Shown in pieces: positions 32,601 to 38,900 of a stretch of DNA of 64,000 nt. Made by a program: the position numbers and the translations under genes. The notes under the pieces were generated by a model. It saw only the letters and a list, made by a program, of their open reading frames with translations. It made no database searches and was not told where the DNA came from. The DNA is from Mycetohabitans endofungorum (lineage in GTDB: Bacteria > Pseudomonadota > Gammaproteobacteria > Burkholderiales > Burkholderiaceae): assembly GCF_037477895.1 (NCBI RefSeq), contig NZ_CP132744.1:1240001-1304000 (forward strand). Reading direction: 5' to 3'. Position 1 is the stretch's first letter; the number at the start of each line of letters is the position of its first letter.

Positions 32601-33145
32601 AACATCGCCAGGGGCAGACGCAGTTGTTGGTTTTCGCGGCGGCGAGCCGCCACAGCTTGTTAGCCTACTTGAAAACGTTCAAAGCATTTACCATCGCTCA
32701 TCCCAGTCTCGAACTGCAGGATTTGGCCTACAGCTTAGCGCAGCGTGAGCACCAATTGACGCACCGTGCGGCGGTAGTGGCCGACACCATCGAACAGGTG
32801 GTGGCGCGGCTGCAGTCATTGCTGACTGACGAGTTGTCAGTGCAGGGCTGCTGCTGGATTTCGCCGCTCGAAGGTATTGAAGAAGGAGAGACGGGGACCG
32901 CGTCAGGCACACTCGCGCAGATGGCGGCAGCCTATTGTCGCGGCGCGCAGTTGGACACATGCGCGCTTTACCCGGAAGGCGGCAATCGCGTCGCGTTGCC
33001 GGGATACGAGTTTGAACACGCTATGGCGCAATCGTCGCAGGCCGTCGCAACGCCGCAACCGTTGTTCAATAGCATGCTCTATCGCCGCATTAGCAGCGGC
33101 GAGCTGGACGCCGAGCAATTTGAACAACTGATTACAGCAGTCTAA
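20699..33145 (+). CDS. rhiD: Trans-AT polyketide synthase RhiD (KS-DH-KR-ACP-KS-DH-KR-MT-ACP-KS0)
   Basis: The frame is open from 20645, inside the end of rhiC. The ATG at 20699 is preferred because GGGAA precedes it and the protein then begins with a docking-like helix (MSSQEFQSIIAGLQNRQITV). Approximate residues: KS 60-471 (Cys217), DH 651-954 (His of QHVVGGRQIFPG, Asp of MDSALQ), KR 1147-1378, ACP 1421-1498, KS 1561-1998 (Cys1730), DH 2186-2464 (DHQVNGHPTMPG), KR 2692-2928, MT 2981-3323 (SAM motif near 3140), ACP 3368-3448, terminal KS 3535-3961. The last KS keeps Cys3703 but reads EAAANGSELGDP where active KSs read EAHGTGT, so the catalytic His is gone and it should not condense (KS0). 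No ACP follows; the DH-like domain and ACP of this module are at the start of RhiE. Inferred products: the 11,12 and 9,10 alkenes and the 8-methyl. Confidence 0.9.
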   Translation: MSSQEFQSIIAGLQNRQITVAEAKQRLQRLQAAPTTLGTERTGAADKPVPGIERAQAPIEIAVIGMAGQFPAADNVERFWRNLSTGVDGIVELGERYLDARRSYSPQRQPGKTYCKWGGVLEQRDDFDPLFFNISPRDAESMNPHQRLILQESWKALEDAGYNPKSFRNQPVGIFVGAEPTGYFHETFIGASDAIIASRLSYFLDFKGPALVVNTGCSSSAVAIHLACESLRNRETDLALAGGVFATLGEPSLVSLSQMDMLSPTGRCHTFDSRSDGIVLSEAVGMVTLKRLPEAIADGDPIYGVICASGMNQDGASNGITAPSGQAQERLISELYRRFGIDPRQISYVEAHGTGTPLGDPVEVNALARAFRRFTADTGYCALGSAKAHIGHTSAAAGVVSLIKILLSMKYRQLPGLLNFEQLNPRIALADSAFNIHRELKDWPVGDTGLRMAALNSFGHSGTNVHIVVREAVEVAAATCAEVSRPRLLPLSARTADSLKHYARRVREALADPAIRLADLAYTLQTGRLAQDHRLMFLCIDKAQLTQQLDDWLDGRASEHAWHGQIGTGEHSAVELPSTDDHADLQRLAKAWVAGGHVDWNAFNRRYDADARRIHAPVYPFARQDFWIPPARRGTAGGDVGAAPSLSVGRLHPFLTRNTSDLLNQRFTTVFEGEEFFLKQHVVGGRQIFPGVGHLEMARAAVAMAANGLAGTARQPVLSDIVWLRPLIIDGQARQIDIELTLEEDNQIRFEITSRDYDPLSGLGLGEPVLHSQGLTSFPEPSAQRQVDLTALKARMEGGRLSAEQCYQAYREMTFEHGPAYQGLQSIALGRSEVLAELALPSCQQDSLNDYLLHPSLMDSALQAAIALSLGADVVLPEGDRGNLPPATRPALPFALERLQIWDRCSERMWARVAYAERRDDQQPDTSLQRLNIELFDQQGKLCVLMQGFTSRVLGDHSDQAATDEPLTETLLFQPQWIDEAASHRKTVDFNEQFVLLSGFDEQCIADVQRQLVTQGTDCRCELLAVPQQDPADDYQQAALALLQQIRTLLGRGTSGRSLIQLALYNPKGDRMIGGLAAMLRSLQLEAPNLAGQLIELDEPQSLAQRLKENAATGDVEIRYQAGQRQVQRWHPCPTMDLAVGTPWKDHGVYLITGGLGGLGQIFARAMAANVSDATLILTGRSAVDPQRVAEIDAGRNTIAYRQLDVSDRDAVQRLVAWIGDKYGRLNGVLHSAGVIRDSLLINKRDDELKQVMAAKVAGARNLDLATAELPLDFMIFFSSGTGVIGNTGQADYAAANAFVDRYAAYRSRLVEQGRRSGRSLSINWPLWKEGGMKVDETIAQQMAESTGMVAMPTNAGIHALCQCFAWDKPQLLVMNGRREQMSALVTGRDDADMALAHDNEPQHQDVAPPSSTDAGVSWAEPLRRALIDLVSQQMKIPAAEIRIDAEFSQYGFDSISLTALASTLKQQWRLNLVPTIFFEHATIDRFAAYLEREHGSVLAAKLSPQSTAPQQQFKPSPSTPQQHSAPAPRSVLKRRPLTVAQSSVHTAASSVPSKPAEEDEIAVIGVSGRFPMADDVEQFLRNLTDGRDCISEIPADRWDWREYYGDPHQQANKTNVKWGGFIHGVDHFDPLFFGISPREAQLMDPQQRLLMTYVWLAIEDAGYATADLAGSSTGIFVGTGMTGYSSLIAKTGVPIEGYSATAMVPSVGPNRMSFLLDLHGPSEPVETACSSSLVAIHRAVQAMRNGDCQMAIVGGVNTLIAPEAQISFNKAGMLALDGRSKTFSAQANGYARGEGVGMIVLKKRSQAEADGDHIYALIRSTAENHGGKANSLTAPNPRAQAELLKAAYRQAGVDPRSIGYIEAHGTGTELGDPIEINGLKMAFRELSEELGIGPLQPGYCGVGSVKSNVGHLELAAGIAGVIKVLLQLKHKVLFKSLHCEALNPYIELDNSPFYIVQQSRPWLAAKDSNGHALPRRAGVSSFGFGGANAHILLEEYQPPQRPRHDVTSGARPILLSAKTPEQLREYARRLAEFIAAEPAEAKLNPEHYLDDLAYTLQVGRDPMPERLALLSDSLTDLQRQLADFAASGKAVYRGRSDGDNQALALFRQDEDMAAALAAWIDKRKYHKLLELWTQGLAIDWRQFYRDERSMQRLSLPGYPFAQERYWVTDLATVPVTDPVPGDGWLHPMLERNTSDFYRQRFSSRWRGQECWFADHQVNGHPTMPGVGYLEMARAAIAQSWDPQPLADGWLQFKNIVWLAPYTLASQHNELHIELALEQQKINFRIYSQAQGDAVEHCKGSAQVIPAGAVEPLDLEALAAGPWQRSVDAAQLYSLFDPINIVYGPSHRGVKQLWLGDGRLLARLELDPQWLGSDWVMYPGMLDSAVQASIGLLLQQTEGPNETLLPFALEQLNVYDRCRPVMWALISVDRRGQSSAVQRIDIELCDERGHIAASFRGFSSRPLNGTRARVTPLTADSRLPAGLSLLAPQWRVADKASTTRQVLPTLAIGAVGERRNWLAGQHPQIEFLPSLATTIDGIAAQLAACTPFQRLIWLAPQPSTDFANQRLIDSHEPSVLALFRLIKALLQLGYQQRALELQLILTASVAVRTGEPLAPEQAACHGLAGSLAKEYEHWRVELIDLPADAQGLPVATPAQRLPGECLAWRDGEWFCQRLLPLAQRAQTDDGVSYREGGVYVVIGGAGGIGEVWTRHVIRHYRARVIWLGRRTAGDEINRKLAALTQMSQACNAPAPLYIQADAADVEQLAQARRQVVESFGAIHGVVHSALVLDDARLEQMDEAQFTACLDAKMATSVRMAQVFTPADNPTLDFVLFFSSMIAFSRAAGQSNYAAGCTFADAFAAQLNQHWRCPVKVINWGYWGSVGVVANAGYRARMAEQGLGSIEPDEGMAALDQLLAGALPQLGLIKLLEPMTIAGIDSGTQLHCYPLEKPPASYVWTNVAQRLGPPPQHHRAAAEMDRLLLALTFACIGELAGDGPLTEQQIAAHPAVAANLDAYPFYRRWLRESLRLLTQTGAIDDQGRLLTAIPAAASLWSQWRQASDEWRRDGDLHAQLQLVEACSRALPAILRGEKQATEVIFPGGSMSLVEGIYKNNKISDYFNEALGEVVVDIARRYAEDNRPLRILEIGAGTGGTTAGLISKLRPWRHQIAEYCYTDLSQAFLRHAEQHFAPEAPYLRTAIFDVSKACFEQGINTNHYDLVIATNVLHATPDLRCTLQNAKATLCHGGLLLLNEISERSMFTHLTFGLLEGWWLYDDEALRIDGCPGLSPESWQRLLQSQGFSDIAFPVAGSHCLGQQIIVAVSDGVVRLPAQQQVMPAADVTDVAMDAPVEAIAPVVTQRIATGEVDEAVLAKQCRQLITDVLSKLVNIAPERLQRDVAFDRYGVDSILQISLIQALEKATGELSRTILFEYNTINQLTDYLLSEHRAALTQHFAASQEGRRPVATQPVTAVAVSHERAPRHAPRHVQPIDNQANTIDNQANSARLMSTTKQPSVVEQPTMVAEQSATVAEQPATCRDIAIIGVSGRYPMAADLACFWDNLRNGRNCVSEAPSSRWAQSLTGTQSWATGRYYGGFLEQVEDFDHKLFGVPHDEVSNLSPELRQMLEVTWRTFEDAGYNSDAIARIQQRDAAGVGVFIGSMYHQSPWTESSLERAAIKSNVTDWQIPNRISHYFDLKGPSLAVNSACSSSMTAIHLACQSLLQNDCAMAIAGGVNLILDPSKYQTLKLAHYLGSSDLSRGFGQGDGMIPGEGAGAVLLKPLAAAMADGDRIYGVIKSSSVNHGGGRLMYSAPDTQQQSRLIAQTIQRAGLEPAQINYVEAAANGSELGDPIEVAALKKVFGDTQPASCALGTVKSNIGHLEAASGISQLTKVLLQLQHGQLAPSINADPPNPHIRLDGSAFYLQQQVSPWPAPVSADGVREPRRCLINSFGAGGSYASLVVEEHLEHRVPRKHRQGQTQLLVFAAASRHSLLAYLKTFKAFTIAHPSLELQDLAYSLAQREHQLTHRAAVVADTIEQVVARLQSLLTDELSVQGCCWISPLEGIEEGETGTASGTLAQMAAAYCRGAQLDTCALYPEGGNRVALPGYEFEHAMAQSSQAVATPQPLFNSMLYRRISSGELDAEQFEQLITAV
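20876..25190 (+). other. RhiD module KS-DH-KR-ACP (predicted C9-C10, first migrating alkene)
   Basis: KS Cys 21347-21349 in NTGCSSSAVAIH; DH with intact His and Asp; canonical KR (YAAANAF); ACP with YGFDSI. Dehydration would give a 10,11-alkene, whereas rhizoxin carries 11,12, so a shift must follow. Confidence 0.8.
25380..31040 (+). other. RhiD module KS-DH-KR-MT-ACP (predicted C7-C8, 8-methyl)
   Basis: KS Cys 25886-25888 (ETACSSS); DH with DHQVNGHPTMPG and LDSAVQ; KR Tyr 29240-29242 in the YAAGC context; MT SAM motif near 30113; ACP with YGVDSI. The 8,9-alkene made here must move to 9,10 to match rhizoxin. Confidence 0.8.
31155..31196 (+). repeat. Perfect 21-bp tandem repeat (2 copies) in rhiD linker
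   Basis: Two identical 21-bp units encode IDNQANT/IDNQANS in the linker between the last ACP and the KS0 of RhiD. The length is a multiple of three, so copy change keeps frame. Confidence 0.9.
31232..31294 (+). repeat. 21-bp imperfect tandem repeat (3 copies) in rhiD linker
   Basis: Three 21-bp units encode VVEQPTM, VAEQSAT, VAEQPAT. They lie 36 bp after the other heptapeptide repeat in the same linker. Confidence 0.85.
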
Positions 33146-35900
33146 CGAATGCATAACGGGGAATAAAATGAACCATAAACCAGATACGCTTGCCTTGGCG
33201 CAGGCAGATGCGGGCACAGAAGCGCAACATAGCCAGGTGGTGGCAAACGAACTCAACATGGAGCGCCATGATCAGCCGGCCAACGTGGCGCGCCCGGTCG
33301 CCGAGAACTTGAAGATGAAAGACGGGTTTCCAGTCATGCCAGGCAAGATGCCATTGCTGGGCCATGTCCATAAGATCGGTCAGGATGCGCTCAGTGAGCT
33401 GCGCCAGGCCGAGGCGGTTTGCGGGCCGATGTTCTGGACTTATTTCGGCGCTAAGCTACCGGTGTTGCAGATTATGAGTGAGGACGGCCTGGCGATCCTT
33501 CAAAATAAGTACACCGACAACTCCTATTTGCGCGAGCAGATGCCGGTCATCACGGGTGAGGCGATGAACGCCTTTGACGGCCAACGTCATCGCAATGCGC
33601 GCCGCGCTAGCATGGATGCTTTTACCCCGAAAGGGCTGACCCGCGCGCGCGTTGGACAGTTCGTGGTGGAAACCATCGAGCAACGGCTTAAACGTTGGAC
33701 CAGCGAGCGCAAACTGGCGATTTTCCCGCAGACCAAGGATATTGCGCTGGAGGTGGTGTTCCGGATTATGGGTATTGAAACCCACGAGCTTGAGCAGTGG
33801 CGTCACCAGTACGAGGAGTTTTTTCTCGGCATGATACCGCTGAAAATCAACTTGCCGGGCTTCCCTGCTTGGCGCTGCCGCAAGGCGCGCGGCTGGCTGG
33901 AACAGCGGGTGTCACAGATCGTTGCCACGGTACGCGCGAACAACGACCGCGATAGTCTGGTCGGGGCGATGATCTTCGGCCGCGACGATGATGGCAACGG
34001 CATGTCTGAGGTCGAGCTGGTGCACAACATCCTGGGCCTGGGTTTTGCCGGCTCAGAAACAACTGCCGCGGTGATGGCGTGGTCGGCGTTAATGCTGTCG
34101 CAGCATCCACACGTCTGGCAACAGTTGTGTCAACAGGTCGCCGGCCTAGACAGCGTGCCTTATACCCATGAGGAGCTGGTCAAGCAAGTGCCGCTGGCTG
34201 AAGCGATATTCCGAGAAACTTTGCGGCTCTATCCACCGGCGCCGTTTGAAATGCGCAAGGTGCATACCGAGTTTGAAATGATGGGTCATACGGTCCCTGT
34301 CGGCACGATGGTGGGCGTCAGCCTGCTGCATGTTTCTCGTAATCCCGAACGTTACCCGGATCCGGATAGCTGGAAGCCGGAGCGCTGGCTGGGCATGGAT
34401 CGGGCACCGAACCAGGTGGAAACCTGCCAGTTTGGTGGCGGTCCTCACACCTGCCTCGGCCGCCATGTCGCCGCGTTGGAGATCACGCTGTTTATCGCGA
34501 TGTTGGCTCGAGAGATGGGGCCAAAGGGGATCTCGCCCCGCCTGGTGGGCAAGTTGCCACCGCCAACCTACCTGCCGTTTTTGCGGCCTTCAAACAAGGC
34601 ATTTCTCGACCTGACCGGTCGCTAACCGGACACGGGCGGCAAAGTCGCTTAGACGCCGCCTACCCTATCCGCATTTGAGAGCGAAGAGAACAGTGGACAG
34701 TCAAATTAGGGTTCTACACCGGAAAATACAGCGGGAAGAAATCAGTGTCGAAGAAGCAGCCAGAGAGTTTGAAAAGATTCGGGCCAGCTATCGCCGTGAC
34801 CAGGCGGAGCGGGTGATTCAGGCGCCACCGGCGATCGAGAACCCAATTGCAGCCGCTGTTTACCACTACGATGAGCGCTATCTGAAGGATCACCAGTTCA
34901 ATCAGCAGCGGATCCTGTTGGGGCTGACCTATGCCAGTCTGGCGCTGGAGTACGGCTTGGGCCAGCTGGCCGACGGTGAGGCGCTGCGGTTGAAAAAGCT
35001 GACGTTTGCTGCGCCAGTCGCGCTGGCCGAAGGCGAGCGGCTTGAAGTGGCGATCCGCGCAACCCAGCGTGACGGACGGGTCTTCGAGGCAGTATGCCGA
35101 CATTCGCCGTCGGCGCCTTGGCAGCCTAGGGCTAGCGGTGAATTGTCGGCCGTGGCTGCCCAGCAGTGGCAGGTGGATCCAGCCGAGCTGATGGCTGGTA
35201 TGACAGCGGTGGAGCCGCTGGCATCAATTTACCAAATTAGTGAGCAGATCCACATCGGCGATAGCTATCGGACCCTCAAGGCGCTTTACCAGCGGCAGGA
35301 TGACGGCGAAGCGCTGTCCCAAATTACGCTGACCGTCGCTGAGAACGCGGATTCTCGCCACTACAGCTTGCATCCGTTGTTGATCAACAGCGCCTTTTTG
35401 ACTGTTATCCCGCTGCTGGCCAGCGAACAACTGGACAGCAATTTTATTCCGTTTGGCGTTAAATCGCTGGTTCTCCATCGCAGCCAAGCACCGACAACGG
35501 GCTGGATTCACACCAAGTTAATTAAAAATTCCGGCGAGCTGGTGTTGTTCGACGCACAGTTGTACGACGACGAGGGTGTGCTGGTGGCCGAATTCAGCGG
35601 TTGCTCGCTGAAGCGGCTGCGAGGCAGCCACTTGGTCGACGATACAGCGTGGCGCGACAGTGACAGTGGCTGCAGCCGCGAAGCGATCGAAGACTACCTG
35701 TTGACCCAGCTGCAAGCCCTCGGGGCAAAGCAAATCGGTAAAAAGCAGCGTCACCGCAACTTGATGGAATTGGGACTGGAGTCGCTGCAGCTAGTCAACT
35801 TGGCGAGTCGCCTTGAAAGTGCTGCGGCGATCGAACTGGAGCCCACAATATTTTTTGAATATCCCAGTGTTGCTGAACTGGCGACGTTTTTATGGCAGGA
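31300..35900 (+). other. Shift module split over RhiD/RhiE: KS0 // DH*-ACP
   Basis: KS0 lacks the HGTGT histidine (Ala codon 32207-32209). The DH* keeps its His (34891-34893), but Asn (35386-35388) replaces the catalytic Asp. These are the marks of a non-elongating enoyl-isomerase (double-bond-shift) module. The ACP has GLESL. The P450 gene rhiH lies between the two halves. Confidence 0.82.
33168..34625 (+). CDS. rhiH: Cytochrome P450 RhiH, macrolide epoxidase
   Basis: The 485-residue protein has the P450 signatures: I-helix AGSETTAA (about 294), the ExxR motif ETLR (Glu350), and the heme loop FGGGPHTCLGRH with the thiolate Cys429 (codon 34452-34454). About 50 polar residues precede the usual P450 core (DGFPVMPGKMPLLGHV). 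No membrane anchor is evident, as expected for a soluble bacterial class I enzyme; redox partners are not in the window. A good GGGGA ribosome site lies 5 nt before the ATG. The gene sits between rhiD and rhiE with short gaps, so it is co-transcribed with the PKS. In the known rhizoxin pathway RhiH epoxidises the 11,12 double bond of the finished macrolide. That assignment rests on family and context, not on residues visible here. Confidence 0.9.
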   Translation: MNHKPDTLALAQADAGTEAQHSQVVANELNMERHDQPANVARPVAENLKMKDGFPVMPGKMPLLGHVHKIGQDALSELRQAEAVCGPMFWTYFGAKLPVLQIMSEDGLAILQNKYTDNSYLREQMPVITGEAMNAFDGQRHRNARRASMDAFTPKGLTRARVGQFVVETIEQRLKRWTSERKLAIFPQTKDIALEVVFRIMGIETHELEQWRHQYEEFFLGMIPLKINLPGFPAWRCRKARGWLEQRVSQIVATVRANNDRDSLVGAMIFGRDDDGNGMSEVELVHNILGLGFAGSETTAAVMAWSALMLSQHPHVWQQLCQQVAGLDSVPYTHEELVKQVPLAEAIFRETLRLYPPAPFEMRKVHTEFEMMGHTVPVGTMVGVSLLHVSRNPERYPDPDSWKPERWLGMDRAPNQVETCQFGGGPHTCLGRHVAALEITLFIAMLAREMGPKGISPRLVGKLPPPTYLPFLRPSNKAFLDLTGR

Positions 35901-38900
35901 GTACGAAGCAGCTTTTACGCCCTTGTTGACCGAGCGTGGCGAGACGACTGACGTTGCGCCGGTAAAGGCAAATCATGTTGCGCCGATTGTCGAAACTTGT
36001 ACCGCGCACGAGTGTGTCGCCAATGATTCGCCTAGGGCTGTCGGTGGTAGTGACCGTCAGCAGGATATCGCCATCATCGGTATGCAGGGACAGTTTGGTG
36101 AAGCCCGCGACCTGGACCAATTTTGGCAAAATATCTGGCAGGACCGTGAACTGATCAAGGAAGTGCCGGCAGACCACTGGGACGTTGCGCCTTGGTTTGA
36201 CGCGGATCCTGAAGCGCATGACAAGACCTATTCCAAGTGGGGCAGTTTTATCGACGACGTCGATAAGTTCGACGCCGACTTCTTTCACATGTCCCGCCGC
36301 GAAGCCCAATGGATGGACCCTCAGGTGCGGCTGTTACTGCAGAGTACGTACGCTGCCGCCGAGAACGCTGGCGTCATCACGCAGTTACGTGGCAGTCGTA
36401 CCGGCGTATTCATCGGTTCCTGTTTCAACGAATACGTTGACAAGATCACCGAGTTGGGACTGCCGATGGACCCCTATATCGCCACGGGCAGTGGGGTAAT
36501 CGCCGCTAACCGAATTTCATTCTGGTTCGACTTCAAAGGGCCGAGCCTGATGTTCAATACGGCGTGCTCGTCGTCGCTGGTGGCGTTGCATGCCGCCTGT
36601 GTTTCATTGCGCAACGGCGAATGCGAAATGGCTTTTGTGGGCGGTAGCAACTTACTGCTGTCATCCTGGCACTACCGGTATTTTTCGGCGATCCGCGCGC
36701 TGTCGCCGACGGGGCGCTGTCACACCTTTGATGCACAAGCGGATGGTTACGTGCCAGGCGAATGCGTGGCGATGCTGCTGCTCAAGCCGCTGTCGAAAGC
36801 GTTGGCTGATGGCGATCCGATTCATGGCATCATCAAAGGTTCGGCGGCATTGCACGGCGGCTACACGCCTTCACTGACTGCACCGAGCGTGGCCGGAGAG
36901 GAAAACGTGATAGTGCATGCGTGGCAAGATGCCGGCATTGATCCTCGTAGCCTCAGTTATATCGAGGCCCATGGCACCGGCACCAAGCTGGGCGATCCGA
37001 TCGAGATCAATGCGCTCAAGCGAGCCTTTGCACGTTATACCAACGACCGGGGTTTTTGCCATATTGGCTCGGTGAAGGCCAATATTGGTCATACCGAGGG
37101 GGCGGCAGGCATCGCGGGCGTCATTAAGGTGCTGCAGCAGATGAAGCACCATAAGTTGCCGGCGTTGGGCCACTTCAAACAACAGAATCCCCACATCAAG
37201 CTCGATGACTCGCCACTGGTCATTGATAGAGAAGGATGCGACTGGCCGGAGCAAAGTGCACCGCGGCGCGCTGGCGTCAGCTCCTTTGGTTTCTCCGGCA
37301 CAAACGCCCATGTTGTACTGCAGGAGTATTGCGAGCAGCGTGAGTTCGCCGCGCACCGGGGCGAAATGGTGCTGGTTCCGCTATCGGCGCGCAATGCGCC
37401 ACGCTTGAAAGAGCAGGCTGCGCAGTTATTGGCACACGTTGCGCAGCACACGCCCGATCTTGCCGCGTTGGCTTATACGCTACAAACCGGCCGGGAGGCG
37501 ATGGCAACACGGACCATTTTCATCGTCGATAGCTTGAAACAGTTACGGCGACAACTGCAAGCGTGGATTGCCGGCGAGCCGGGCGTTGACTTTGGCGTAG
37601 CCAGCATGACGGCCGAAGAGGCCGTGGCCGCTGGCGACCTGCGACAGTTGGCGGCGCGATGGCTCGCTGGCGCTGAAGAGGCAGAAGCATTTGACTGGAC
37701 GTGTCTTTATGGCGACGGGCCGCGTCCCGCCCGAATCGCTCTGCCGGGCTATGCATTCGCCAAGGAACGGTACTGGCTGGATGCGCCGGCGGTAACTGCT
37801 AAACAAAGAGAAAGCGCGGCTACCGAAACAATCGTGGCAACCTACACGGAGCAGTGGCAGGAGGCCGATGAACCGGGACCGGGTGCGCCGATCAAACGAT
37901 TGATTTGCTTGCTGGGTGAGCCTGGGCTACGGCAGCAGCTAGTCCGACAAATCAGTGCGCTCAGTGCGCAAACCGAGTTGATATTTATTGCGGCCGGTAA
38001 TAAAAATGGACGCGATGAGGATGGCCATTATCGTGTAGCAGTCGACGATCCGCAGCAGTTACAAGAAGGTCTGCAACACGTGTTGTCGGCTCACGGCGCT
38101 AGCCGAGTGCTCTATTTATGGAGTATGGACGATCGTCGCTGGATGAACGACAACAGCGCGATTGTCGCACTGCTCAAGGCGATGGCGGCTACGGCGGCGC
38201 CAATTGACCGATTAGTGCTGGCTGGTCGGGCTGGCGACGCGCTCGAGCGCTGTTATCTTGAATCTTGGATCGGCATCGAGCGTTCGCTCGGTGCGGTGAT
38301 GGTCCATTGTCCAGTCGAGGTGGCGATTGATTTGCCGGACAATACCGGCGACGACGGTCGCTGGTTGCGTCGCCTGTGGCTGCAGCTTAGCGGCGACGCG
38401 GCGGGCAGCAGGCTATACCAAAACGGGTGCACTTTCCAGCTGAGGCTGGCGCCGACCCGCGCAACCGCAGCCGTCGAGCCGCTGGCACTGGAGCAAATCC
38501 ACACGCTGTTGATCACCGGAGGGCTGGGTGGATTGGGGTCGCTATTAGCTGGCGAGCTTTCGAGCCGAGCGAGGCGTCGCAGCGACGGTCAACTCAATCT
38601 AATCCTAAACGGACGTTCATCGCTGTCGGTGGCTCAGCAGGCGCGGCTGGATAGCCTGCGTCATGACAAGTGCAACATTTTCTATTTGCAGGCGGATTGT
38701 GCTGATCGTCAGGCGATGGCCGCTGCGCTGGCCGAGGTGCTGCCGCACAGCGGACCGATCGATGGGTTGATCCACGCTGCTGGCCTGAAGGCGCCGGGCA
38801 GCCTGTTTGATAGTGCCCAAGCGGATTTCGACGCGGTATTACATGCCAAGGTCAAGGCCACACTTGTGCTGGATGAAGTGCTAGCGGCGCAACCGCTGGC

